A stretch of 64,000 bases of DNA from Sphaerisporangium aureirubrum (GTDB taxonomy: Bacteria > Actinomycetota > Actinomycetes > Streptosporangiales > Streptosporangiaceae), in NCBI RefSeq assembly GCF_042658925.1, contig NZ_JBHSRF010000006.1, positions 1 to 64,000 on the forward strand. Reading direction: 5' to 3'. A program made the translations under genes and the position numbers. This document shows positions 45,597 to 53,783 of the stretch, piece after piece; within the stretch, counting starts at the first letter, position 1; every line of letters begins with the position of its first letter. The notes under the pieces were generated by a model. The model made no database searches. It was not told where the DNA came from and saw only the letters and a program-made list of their open reading frames with translations.

Positions 45597-46256
45597 CTGT
45601 CGGCTCGGCTCGTGGTCCTCGTCTCCGGTTCGGGGACCAACCTACAGGCCCTCATCGACGCCGCCGCCGATGGCGCATACGGTGCGAGCATCGTCGCGGT
45701 GGGGGCCGATCGAGAAGGCATCGAAGGGCTGGCCCGGGCGGAACGCGAAGGCATCCCGTCCTTCGTGGTCAAGCTGTCCGGCCATCCCACCCGGGCGGCC
45801 TGGGACACGGCCCTGCGGGACGCCATCGCCGTCCACCGGCCCGATCTGGTGGTCTCGGCCGGATTCATGAAGATCCTCGGCCACGAGGTGCTCGCCGCGT
45901 TCCCCGTCGTCAACACCCACCCGGCCCTGCTGCCGTCTTTCCCGGGCGCGCACGCGGTCGCCGAGGCCATCGCGTACGGCGTCCGGGTGACCGGCTGCAC
46001 CGTCCATCTGGTGGACGCGGGGGTGGACACCGGCCCGGTCATCGCCCAGGAGGCGGTGACCGTGGAGGATGGTGACGACGAGAGCACGCTGCACGAGCGG
46101 ATCAAGACCGTGGAACGCCGCCTGCTGGTCGAGGTCGTCGGCCGCATGGCGCGGGACGGCTGGAGCGTGACCGGCCGCCGGGTCCGTCTCGGCGGCGACC
46201 CCTTGGCAGAGCCACTACGTCCGGGCCGTCCGGAAACAGGGAGGAGCACCAAGTGA
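45597..46256 (+). CDS. purN: Phosphoribosylglycinamide formyltransferase
   Basis: A 219-residue enzyme that formylates GAR using 10-formyl-THF in purine synthesis. It has VSGSGTNLQALIDAA, the catalytic Asn/His/Asp set in VVNTHPALLPSFPG and HLVDAGVDTGPVI. The normal N-terminus (M)SARLVVLVSGSGTN is only reached with CTG at 45597, which has AAGGAG seven bases upstream and an in-frame stop just before. The next legal start, GTG at 45612, is 22 bases from that site and removes the first strand. Overlaps purH by GTGA. Confidence 0.92.
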   Translation: MSARLVVLVSGSGTNLQALIDAAADGAYGASIVAVGADREGIEGLARAEREGIPSFVVKLSGHPTRAAWDTALRDAIAVHRPDLVVSAGFMKILGHEVLAAFPVVNTHPALLPSFPGAHAVAEAIAYGVRVTGCTVHLVDAGVDTGPVIAQEAVTVEDGDDESTLHERIKTVERRLLVEVVGRMARDGWSVTGRRVRLGGDPLAEPLRPGRPETGRSTK

Positions 46257-47800
46257 CCCGCATCGCCATCCGGCGCGCGCTGATCACGGTTTACGACAAG
46301 TCCGGGCTGGAGGAGCTGGTCCGGGCCCTCGACTCCGCGGGCGTCGAGATCGTGTCCACGGGCGGCACGGCCTCGAAGATCGCGTCCTTCGGGGTGCCGG
46401 TGACGCCGGTCGAGTCGCTGACCGGCTTCCCCGAGTGCCTGGGCGGCCGGGTCAAGACCCTGCACCCCCGGGTGCACGCGGGCCTGCTGGCCGACCTCGG
46501 CAACCCCTCCCACGTCAAGCAGCTGGAGGAGCTGGAGATCGAGCCGTTCCAGCTCGTCGTGGTCAACCTGTATCCGTTCCAGGAGACCGTGGCGTCCGGC
46601 GCCTCGCCCGAGGAGTGCGTCGAGCAGATCGACATCGGCGGCCCCGCGATGATCCGCGCGGCGGCCAAGAACCACGGCAGCGTGGCCGTGGTGACCGACC
46701 CCCGCCGGTACGGCGACGTGCTGGCCGCGGTCGAGGCCGGCGGCTTCACCGAGCCCGAGCGCCGTCGTCTCGCCGCCGTCGCCTACGCCCAGACCGCCGC
46801 GTACGACACCGTGGTGGCCTCGTGGTTCGCCAACGTCTACGCTCCCGAGGCCGACAGCGCCTGGCCGAGCTTCATGGGCGCCACCTGGCGCCGCAGCGCC
46901 GTGCTGCGGTACGGCGAGAACCCCCACCAGGGCGCCGCGCTGTACTCCGCCGGCACCGAGGGCCTGGCCGGCGCCGAGCAGCTGCACGGCAAGGAGATGT
47001 CCTACAACAACTACGTGGACGCCGACGCCGCCTGGCGCGCCGCGTGGGACTTCGCCGAGCCCGCCGTCGCGATCATCAAGCACGCCAACCCCTGCGGCCT
47101 GGCCGTGGGCGCCGACGTCGCCGAAGCGCACCGCAAGGCCCACGCCTGCGACCCGGTGTCGGCGTACGGCGGGGTGATCGCGGTGAACGGCGAGGTGACC
47201 GCCGAGCTGGCCGAGCAGATCGCCCCCATCTTCACCGAGGTGGTGGTGGCGCCGTCCTTCACCCCCGAGGCCCTGGACGTGCTGACCGCCAAGAAGAACC
47301 TGCGCCTGCTGCGCTGCCCCGTCGCCCCGTCCAACCCGGCCGAGTTCCGGCGCATCGACGGCGGCCTGCTGGTGCAGAGCGTGGACCGGGTGAACGCCCC
47401 CGGCGACGACCCGTCCGCCTGGGAGCTCAAGACCGGAACCCCCGCCTCACCCGAGGTACTGGCCGACCTGGCGTTCGCCTGGCGCGCCTGCCGCTCGGTG
47501 AAGTCCAACGCCATCCTGCTGGCCGCCGACGGCGCCACCGTCGGCGTAGGCATGGGCCAGGTCAACCGCGTCGACTCCGCCCGCCTGGCCGTGACCAGAG
47601 CCGGCGACCGAGCCGCCGGCTCCGTGGCCGCCTCGGACGCGTTCTTCCCCTTCGCCGACGGCCTGGAGGTCCTCATCGAGGCCGGCGTGAAGGCAGTAGT
47701 GGAACCCGGCGGCTCCGTCCGAGACGAAGAGGTAATCGCCGCCGCCACCAAGGCAGGCATAACCCTGTACTTCACCGGCACCCGCCACTTCTTCCACTGA
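46253..47800 (+). CDS. purH: Bifunctional AICAR transformylase/IMP cyclohydrolase
   Basis: A 515-residue enzyme catalysing the last two steps of IMP synthesis. N-terminal MGS-like cyclohydrolase domain (ALITVYDKSGLEELVRAL; STGGTASKI; GGRVKTLHPRVHAGLL). C-terminal transformylase with LRYGENPHQGAALY, IIKHANPCGLAVG and a final TGTRHFFH. Coupled to purN and upstream of folD, which supplies 10-formyl-THF. Confidence 0.97.
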   Translation: MTRIAIRRALITVYDKSGLEELVRALDSAGVEIVSTGGTASKIASFGVPVTPVESLTGFPECLGGRVKTLHPRVHAGLLADLGNPSHVKQLEELEIEPFQLVVVNLYPFQETVASGASPEECVEQIDIGGPAMIRAAAKNHGSVAVVTDPRRYGDVLAAVEAGGFTEPERRRLAAVAYAQTAAYDTVVASWFANVYAPEADSAWPSFMGATWRRSAVLRYGENPHQGAALYSAGTEGLAGAEQLHGKEMSYNNYVDADAAWRAAWDFAEPAVAIIKHANPCGLAVGADVAEAHRKAHACDPVSAYGGVIAVNGEVTAELAEQIAPIFTEVVVAPSFTPEALDVLTAKKNLRLLRCPVAPSNPAEFRRIDGGLLVQSVDRVNAPGDDPSAWELKTGTPASPEVLADLAFAWRACRSVKSNAILLAADGATVGVGMGQVNRVDSARLAVTRAGDRAAGSVAASDAFFPFADGLEVLIEAGVKAVVEPGGSVRDEEVIAAATKAGITLYFTGTRHFFH

Positions 47801-47805
47801 CGATC

Positions 47806-47903
47806 CCGGCGAACCTGGCGAGCCTGGTGAACCCGGCGAGCGCGGTGAACTCGGCGAGCGCGGCGAGCGCGGCGAGCGCGGTGAACCCGGCGACCGCGAG
47901 CGT
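47806..47903. repeat. Short GC-rich tandem repeats between purH and folD
   Basis: Degenerate 9- and 15-base units of the type CGGCGAGCG and CGGTGAACC repeat for about 100 bases directly after purH. Several GGTGATC copies continue to about 48005. Low complexity; no gene. Confidence 0.6.
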
Positions 47904-48069
47904 GGTGATTACCGCAAGCCCGGTGATCACCACGAAAGCCGGTGATCTTTGGCGACCCCCCGCCGACCGCCGGTGATCTCTGGCGGTCGCGGGTGATCGT
48001 CGGCGGTCATCGGCGCCGTCTGACGGCCGCCGCGTCCTGTGGCGCGGTGGCATGGGATGATGGCGAGCT

Positions 48070-48921
48070 GTGAGCGCGCAGATTCTCGACGGTAAGGCGA
48101 CCGCCGCCAAGATCAAGGCCGATCTGGCGCAGCGGGTCGCGCGGCTGAGCACCCAGGGGGTCACGCCGGGCCTCGGCACGATCCTCGTCGGCGACGACCC
48201 CGGAAGCCAGATCTACGTCGCGGGCAAGCACCGCGACTGCGCCGAGGTGGGCATCGCCTCGATCCGCAGGGACCTGCCGGAGGCCGCCACCCAGGCCGAG
48301 GTCGAGGCCGCGATTGACGAGCTCAACGCCGACCCCGCCTGCACCGGCTACATCGTGCAGCTGCCGCTGCCCCGCCACCTCGACACCCAGGCGCTGATCG
48401 AGCGCATGGACCCCGCCAAGGACGCCGACGGCCTGCACCCGATCAACCTCGGCCGCCTCGTCCACATGGTCGACGCCCCCCTGCCGTGCACGCCGCGCGG
48501 CATCGTGGTCCTCCTCCAGGAGTACGGCGTCCCGATCAAGGGCGCCGACGTCACCGTGATCGGCCGCGGCATCACCGTAGGCCGCCCCCTGGGCCTGCTG
48601 CTGACCCGCCGCACCGAGAACGCCACGGTCACCCTCTGCCACACCGGCACCCACGACCTCCCCTCCCGCGTCCGCGAGGCCGACATCGTGGTAGCCGCCG
48701 CCGGCGTCCCCGGCCTGATCACCGCCTCCATGGTCAAGCCCGGCGCCGCCGTCCTAGACGTAGGCGTCTCCCGAGTGGACGGCAAACTGGCAGGCGACGT
48801 AGCCCCCGACGTCCGCGCCGTAGCAGGCTTCGTAGCCCCCAACCCCGGCGGCGTAGGCCCCATGACCCGCGCCATGCTCCTAACCAACGTCGTAGAAGCC
48901 GCCGAACACCTCTCCCGCTAA
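48070..48921 (+). CDS. folD: Methylenetetrahydrofolate dehydrogenase/cyclohydrolase
   Basis: A 283-residue bifunctional enzyme making 10-formyl-THF from 5,10-methylene-THF. It has YVAGKHRDCAEVGI with the catalytic Tyr and Lys, VQLPLPRHLD, PAKDADGLHPIN, the NADP-binding VIGRGITVGRPLGLLL and the late PGGVGPMTRAML. GTG start. It serves purN and purH. Confidence 0.97.
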   Translation: MSAQILDGKATAAKIKADLAQRVARLSTQGVTPGLGTILVGDDPGSQIYVAGKHRDCAEVGIASIRRDLPEAATQAEVEAAIDELNADPACTGYIVQLPLPRHLDTQALIERMDPAKDADGLHPINLGRLVHMVDAPLPCTPRGIVVLLQEYGVPIKGADVTVIGRGITVGRPLGLLLTRRTENATVTLCHTGTHDLPSRVREADIVVAAAGVPGLITASMVKPGAAVLDVGVSRVDGKLAGDVAPDVRAVAGFVAPNPGGVGPMTRAMLLTNVVEAAEHLSR

Positions 48922-48962
48922 CCCCCTCACAAGCCCACCTCACAAGTCGGCTCGCCCCACGC

Positions 48963-49150
48963 GGATGGTTGGCCGGGGACGATCGTCGTCTGGGGCGTGA
49001 ATGAACGGAAACCCCCTCGCGCTGGGATGTAGTGGCCCACCCGTTGTCGTCCACGAGCCTGGCCGTCACCACCCACCCAACCCCGCGAGTCCTCCGACCG
49101 CCCATGAGCGGCACCCCGTGACAGCGGGTGCGGAGGTCTCCATGACACCC
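48963..49150 (-). repeat. Dispersed repeat, copy 2
   Basis: Nearly identical to copy 3 over about 190 bases in the same orientation. Read leftwards it starts TGTCATGGAGACCTCC, passes GGGGTTGGGTGGGTGG and CGACAACGGGTGGGCC, and ends CGTCCCCGGCCAACCATCC. Confidence 0.85.
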
Positions 49151-49246
49151 TCGATTCCCCACCGCACGATGGTGCCGGATTTCGCCCCCACATCCCACTA
49201 ACCACCCCTCACCCCCGCCCCCAACCGCCCCCACCGTCGTCCGCCG

Positions 49247-49305
49247 ACGCCTCTCCTACCCGGCGCCGCGACGGCGGGAAGTGGTACGGCGAATCCGGCG
49301 CCGTT
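49247..49305 (-). repeat. Inverted relic of the array unit
   Basis: Reversed, this reads GGCGCCGGATTCGCCGTACC ending CGTCGCGGCGCCGG, matching the start of the tandem array unit with a few changes. Confidence 0.6.
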
Positions 49306-49365
49306 TTGCGGCGGCCAACCGGCCAATCGGGAACGGCGGAACAGGATGGTCGATTCGGCCCACCT

Positions 49366-49559
49366 GGATGGTTGGCCGGGGACGATCGTCGTTCTGGGTG
49401 TGAATGAACGCAAACCCCTAGTCGCGTTGGGGTGTAGTGGCCCACCCGTTGTCGTCCACGAGCCTGGCCATCACCACCCACCCAACCCCGCGAGTCCTCC
49501 GACCGCCCATGAGCGGCACCCCGTGACAGCGGGTGCGGAGGTCTCCATGACACCCTCGG
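49366..49559 (-). repeat. Dispersed repeat, copy 3
   Basis: Second near-identical minus-strand copy, about 400 bases from copy 2. It differs at scattered positions, for example ACTACACCCC against ACTACATCCC. Directly followed by the first, diverged unit of the tandem array. Confidence 0.85.
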
Positions 49560-49564
49560 TCCCC

Positions 49565-50425
49565 CCCGCGCGACGGCGCCGGTTCAAACGCTCTCTCTGG
49601 AGAGCTGGGGACAGGGCGCGCCGGGGCAGGCCGCGCCTCGGCCCGGCAAGACCGCCCTGACGGACGGCGTCCCAAGGGATCGCCCCCTCACGGAACGGCT
49701 CTTACCGAACGGTTCTCACCGAATGGTCGTCGGTTGATCGCCGTAGGATGGCGCCGTATTCGCCGTACCCCGTCTCGCCGTCGCGGCGCCGGTTTGAACG
49801 TTCCCCTTGGGGGCGGGGCGCGTGTCGGTTCGGCGAGACTGCCCTGACGGACGGCGTCCCACGGGATGCGCCCTCACGGAACGGCCCTCACGGAACGGCC
49901 CCCACGGAACGGCCCCCACGGAACGGCCCCCACGGAACGGCCCCCACGGAACGGTTCTCACGGAACGGTTCTCACCGAATGGTCGTCGGTTGATCGCCGT
50001 AGGATGGCGCCGTATTCGCCGTACCCCGTCTCGCCGTCGCGGCGCCGGTTTGAACGTTCCCCTTGGGGGCGGGGCGCGTGTCGGTTCGGCGAGACTGCCC
50101 TGACGGACGGCGTCCCACGGGATGCGCCCTCACGGAACGGCCCTCACGGAACGGCCCCCACGGAACGGCCCCCACGGAACGGTTCTCACCGAATGGTCGT
50201 CGGTTGATCGCCGTAGGATGGCGCCGTATTCGCCGTACCCCGTCTCGCCGTCGCGGCGCCGGTTTGAACGTTCCCCTTGGGGGCGGGGCGCGTGTCGGTT
50301 CGGCGAGACTGCCCTGACGGACGGCGTTCCAAGGGGCCGCGCCCTCACAGAACGGTTCTTACCGAACGGTTCTCACCGAACGGTGCACACTGAACGGCCC
50401 TCACTGAGTGGTTCTCACCGAATAG
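49565..50425 (+). repeat. Tandem array with variable 14-bp subrepeats
   Basis: Four head-to-tail units. Units 2-4 start with GGATGGCGCCGTATTCGCC at 49746, 50002 and 50216; unit 1 is diverged. Each unit carries a block of 14-bp subrepeats (CCCTCACGGAACGG type) ending TTCTCACCGAATGG: 3 at 49685-49726, 8 at 49871-49982, 5 at 50127-50196 and 6 diverged at 50342-50425. The spacing change from 256 to 214 bases is exactly three subrepeats. Confidence 0.88.
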
Positions 50426-50482
50426 CACCTGCACAGTCATAGGAAGTGGGTGTGCCCTGCCGTCATGGAGACGTCCGTAGGC

Positions 50483-50660
50483 ACTGTCATGGAGATTTCC
50501 GGCGCTCGCCGCTGCGGGGGTGCCGCTTCGTGCGGTGGGTGGATGGTGATGGCCAGGTTTGTGGGCGACAAGGGGTGGGTCACTTCGCCTCGGCGCAACT
50601 AGGGGTTTCCCTTCATTCGTGTCCGAGACGACGGTCGTCGCCGGCCACCCACCCACGCGG
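50483..50660 (+). repeat. Dispersed repeat, copy 4
   Basis: Plus-strand, diverged copy: TGTCATGGAGATTTCC, GGTGCCGCTTCG, GATGGCCAGG, GCGACAAGGGGTGGG, CTAGGGGTTTCCCTTCATTC and GACGACGGTCGTC. Together with copies 2 and 3 it flanks the tandem array. Confidence 0.75.
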
Positions 50661-51423
50661 AACCGACCTACTGGGAGAGATGCGGGTATCGGGCTGACCG
50701 TCGGTGAGCACCAATCGGTGAGGCGTACGACGGCGCTGGTTCGCTGCATCAGTTCCGCCGTGTCGGGCGCCGGTTTGAACGATTCCTCCGGCTGGGTGAG
50801 CGCCGGTACGGGGAGACCGCAGGCGCTCTGGAACGGGTGCTCCCTGAGGAGGAGAGCGCTGGTTTGCGGGGGGCGGGTCTGGAACGGGTGCTCTCTCGGA
50901 AGGGGGAGCGATCGTTTTGCGTGGTGGAGGTGCGGGGGCTGGAACGGGGTGGTCTCTCAAAAGGGGAGTGCCTGTTTTGTGGTGGTGAACCGATGGTGGG
51001 GGGCGTACGTCGTGGAGGGTGGGGTTGGAGGGTTATCCATAGTTTGGGACATACGTTGACCTGCTATGGATGTGGATTTTTCCGTACTTATACGGATGTC
51101 ACTACGGATGTTCAACGGCTGATCGCGGACCTAGCGTCGCGGCAGGGCGGTGATGACCCGCCCGCTTCGTGAGGAGTGCCGCGAACGTGACCTTTCCCCA
51201 CTTCCCGCCGTAAGCAGTCGCTGAGGCCATGGCCGTTGATCCCGCCATGGGAGGACGTCTCCGCCGGTCGTAAAAGACCGGCGTGCATCGCTCGATTTCT
51301 CTCATCACCCCCCTACTCCCAATCAGGTCGGCCGCCGAGCCCTGACCAGGCGGTACGGCCGCCGCTGCCCGCACACCCTGGCGTGGCGCGGCAATGGGAG
51401 GCAGAGAAAGGACAAACACGCCC

Positions 51424-53649
51424 ATGAGGCGCAGAGCTCTGCTCACGGTGACCGCCGCCGTGGCGATGATCGCCGTGGTGGCCCCCGCCACTCCGGCGGC
51501 GGCCAAGCCCCCGCCCGGCAGCCAGGACAAGGTCCAGGCCCTCGCCGACCCCGCACAGCGCGCCACCTCCGCGGCCGACCAGGCCGTCGCGAGTGGTGTG
51601 GACAACCTGCGTGTGGGCCTCAGCGAGACCTACAAGCGCACCGGCGTGACCGCCGGCGCCGGTGGCCTCTACTACGTCACCTATGACCGCACGTACAAGG
51701 GCCTGCCCATGGTGGGCGGCGACGCGGTCGTGGTCGCGGACGCCAGCGGACGCGTGCGCGACACCACGGCGGCGGCCCCGGCCACCCTCGTGAGCCTGTC
51801 GACCACCCCGGCGATCACCGCCGAGGCGGCCACCGCGACCGCCAAGACCAAGCTGGCGCGGGCCGACGACAGCTCCGCGCCCCGCCTGGTGGTGCTGGCC
51901 TGGGGTGCGAAGCCGCGCCTGGCCTGGGAGGCCGTGGTCTCCGGCGTCGCCGACGGCAAGCCCAGCATCCAGCACGTCTTCGTCGACGCCAGGACCGGCG
52001 AGGTCGCCGACTCCTACGACGACGTGCGCGCGGGCACCGGCAGCGGCTACTACAACGGCTCCGTCACCATCAGCACGTCCGGCTCGGGCAGCTCCTTCTC
52101 CATGGCCGACTCCACCCGCAGCGGCCTGCGCTGTGGCGGCCAGAACGGCTCGACCTACACCGGCACCGACGACGCCTGGGGCAACGGCGGGGGCACCAAC
52201 CTCGAGACCGCCTGCGTCGACGCGCTGTACGCCGTGCAGAAGGAATGGGACATGCTCGGCGCATGGCTCGGCCGCAACGGCATCAACGGCAGCGGCGGCG
52301 GCTACCCCGCCCGCGTCGGCCTGAACGACGTCAACGCCTACTGGAACGGCAGCTACACCAACTTCGGCCACTCGCAGGACAACGCGCGCCAGGCCACCCC
52401 GATCGACGTCGTCGCGCACGAGTTCGGTCACGCCATCTTCCAGACCACCCCCGGTGGCGCCGGTTCCGGCAACGAGAACGGCGGCATGAACGAGTCCACC
52501 GGCGACATCTTCGGCGCGCTCACCGAGGCGTACACCAACAACCCGAACGACCCGCCGGACTACCAGGTCGGTGAAGAGGTCGATCTGGTCGGCGACGGCC
52601 CGATCCGGTACATGTACCAGCCGAGCCTCGCCGGCGACCCCAACTGCTGGTCCTCGTCGATCCCGAGCACCGAGGTGCACGCCGCGGCCGGTCCGCTGAA
52701 CCACTGGTTCTACCTGCTCGCCGAGGGTTCGGCGCCGGGTGGCGGCAAGCCCAACAGCCCGATCTGCTCCGGCGGACCGGCGTCGGTGACCGGCCTCGGC
52801 ATCCAGAAGGCCGGCCGGATCTTCATGGGCGCCCTCCAGCGCAAGACCTCGTCCTGGCGGTACGCCAACGCCCGTCTCGCCTCGCTGCAGGCGGCGGTCG
52901 AGCTGTACGGCGCGGCCAGCGTCGAGTGCTCCACCACCAAGGCCGCCTGGAACGCGATCAGCGTTCCGGTGCAGTCGGGCGAGCCGACCTGTAGCTCCTC
53001 CAGCAACGACTTCTCCATCGCGCTGAGCCCGACCGCCGGCACGGTGACGGCGGGTGCCTCGGCCACCTCCACGGTCTCGACCGCGACCACCGCGGGCAGC
53101 GCGCAGACCGTCACCTTCAGCGCCTCCGGCCTGCCGGCCACCGCGACCGCGAGCTTCAGCCCGGCCTCGGTGACCTCGGGCTCCTCCTCCACCCTGACCA
53201 TCGCCACGACGGCGTCCACGCCGCCGGGCACGTACCCCATCACGGTCACGGGCACCGGGGCGGTCGTCCACACCGCGACGTACACGCTGACCGTCTCGGG
53301 CACCTCGGGTGGCCGGACGTTCCGCAACGACACCAACTACAACATCAACGACCTGTCGACCATCAACAGCCCGATCACCTCGACCGCCAGCGGCAACGCG
53401 GTGTCGCCGGTGACCGTGGTCGTGACGGCCTCGCACACCTGCGCCGAGGACCTCCGGATCCGGCTGCGCGGCCCGAACGGCACGTACTACACGCTGGACA
53501 CCTCCGGCGGTTCGAGCTGCACGTCCTACGGCACCAGGACCTACACGGCGAGCGTGAGCCAGGTGGCCGCGGGCACGTGGACCCTGGAGATCCGGGACGA
53601 CTACTTCATCGACACCGGGTTCCTCGACTGGTGGACCATCACCGTCTGA
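51424..53649 (+). CDS. Secreted M4 (thermolysin-type) metalloprotease with P domain
   Basis: A 741-residue exported protease. Signal peptide to about residue 27, then an FTP/PepSY-type propeptide (LYYVTYDRTYKGLPMVGGDAVVV region). The M4 catalytic domain carries HEFGH at 332-336 and the third zinc ligand Glu357 in MNESTGDIFG. A Ser/Thr/Ala-rich Ig-like domain spans about 520-620. The C-terminus is a proprotein-convertase P domain (ASHTCAEDLRIRLRGPNGT; AAGTWTLEIRDD). It digests external protein after propeptide removal. ATG at 51424 chosen for signal-peptide fit. Confidence 0.92.
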   Translation: MRRRALLTVTAAVAMIAVVAPATPAAAKPPPGSQDKVQALADPAQRATSAADQAVASGVDNLRVGLSETYKRTGVTAGAGGLYYVTYDRTYKGLPMVGGDAVVVADASGRVRDTTAAAPATLVSLSTTPAITAEAATATAKTKLARADDSSAPRLVVLAWGAKPRLAWEAVVSGVADGKPSIQHVFVDARTGEVADSYDDVRAGTGSGYYNGSVTISTSGSGSSFSMADSTRSGLRCGGQNGSTYTGTDDAWGNGGGTNLETACVDALYAVQKEWDMLGAWLGRNGINGSGGGYPARVGLNDVNAYWNGSYTNFGHSQDNARQATPIDVVAHEFGHAIFQTTPGGAGSGNENGGMNESTGDIFGALTEAYTNNPNDPPDYQVGEEVDLVGDGPIRYMYQPSLAGDPNCWSSSIPSTEVHAAAGPLNHWFYLLAEGSAPGGGKPNSPICSGGPASVTGLGIQKAGRIFMGALQRKTSSWRYANARLASLQAAVELYGAASVECSTTKAAWNAISVPVQSGEPTCSSSSNDFSIALSPTAGTVTAGASATSTVSTATTAGSAQTVTFSASGLPATATASFSPASVTSGSSSTLTIATTASTPPGTYPITVTGTGAVVHTATYTLTVSGTSGGRTFRNDTNYNINDLSTINSPITSTASGNAVSPVTVVVTASHTCAEDLRIRLRGPNGTYYTLDTSGGSSCTSYGTRTYTASVSQVAAGTWTLEIRDDYFIDTGFLDWWTITV

Positions 53650-53783
53650 TCGCCACCTGATCGCCGACGGTGAGAAACGACCCCCGGGATCCGCCGGTCC
53701 CGGGGGTTCACCGTTGTCCTGGGCAGGTCCCGGAACCGTGCGAGGGCGGGTCCGGGACCGTACGGCGATCACGAAGGGAACGG

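Larger units (their letters stand above)
48922..51423. other. 2.5-kb non-coding repeat region
   Basis: No credible gene. It contains dispersed repeat copies 2-4, a tandem array of about 210-260-bp units, relics of that unit, three degenerate CTGGAACGGG repeats (50828-50990), and a less GC-rich stretch at 51030-51115 that may include the protease promoter. Open frames here change content with repeat number and lack codon bias. Confidence 0.7.

Noticed and set aside
48734..49234. Minus-strand frame through folD's end and repeat copy 2
   Set aside because: Only the repeat part is shared with other copies; codon bias is poor and the rest is antisense to folD.
49871..49982. Possible CRISPR array
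   Set aside because: The 14-bp units are contiguous with no unique spacers, and no cas genes are present.
49748..50442. Several frames of 81-113 codons in the tandem array
   Set aside because: They repeat the DNA periodicity, change with subrepeat number and have no start-site support.
50837..51172. Plus-strand frame of 111 codons before the protease gene
   Set aside because: Built from degenerate repeats, then an AT-richer stretch; no homology recognised.
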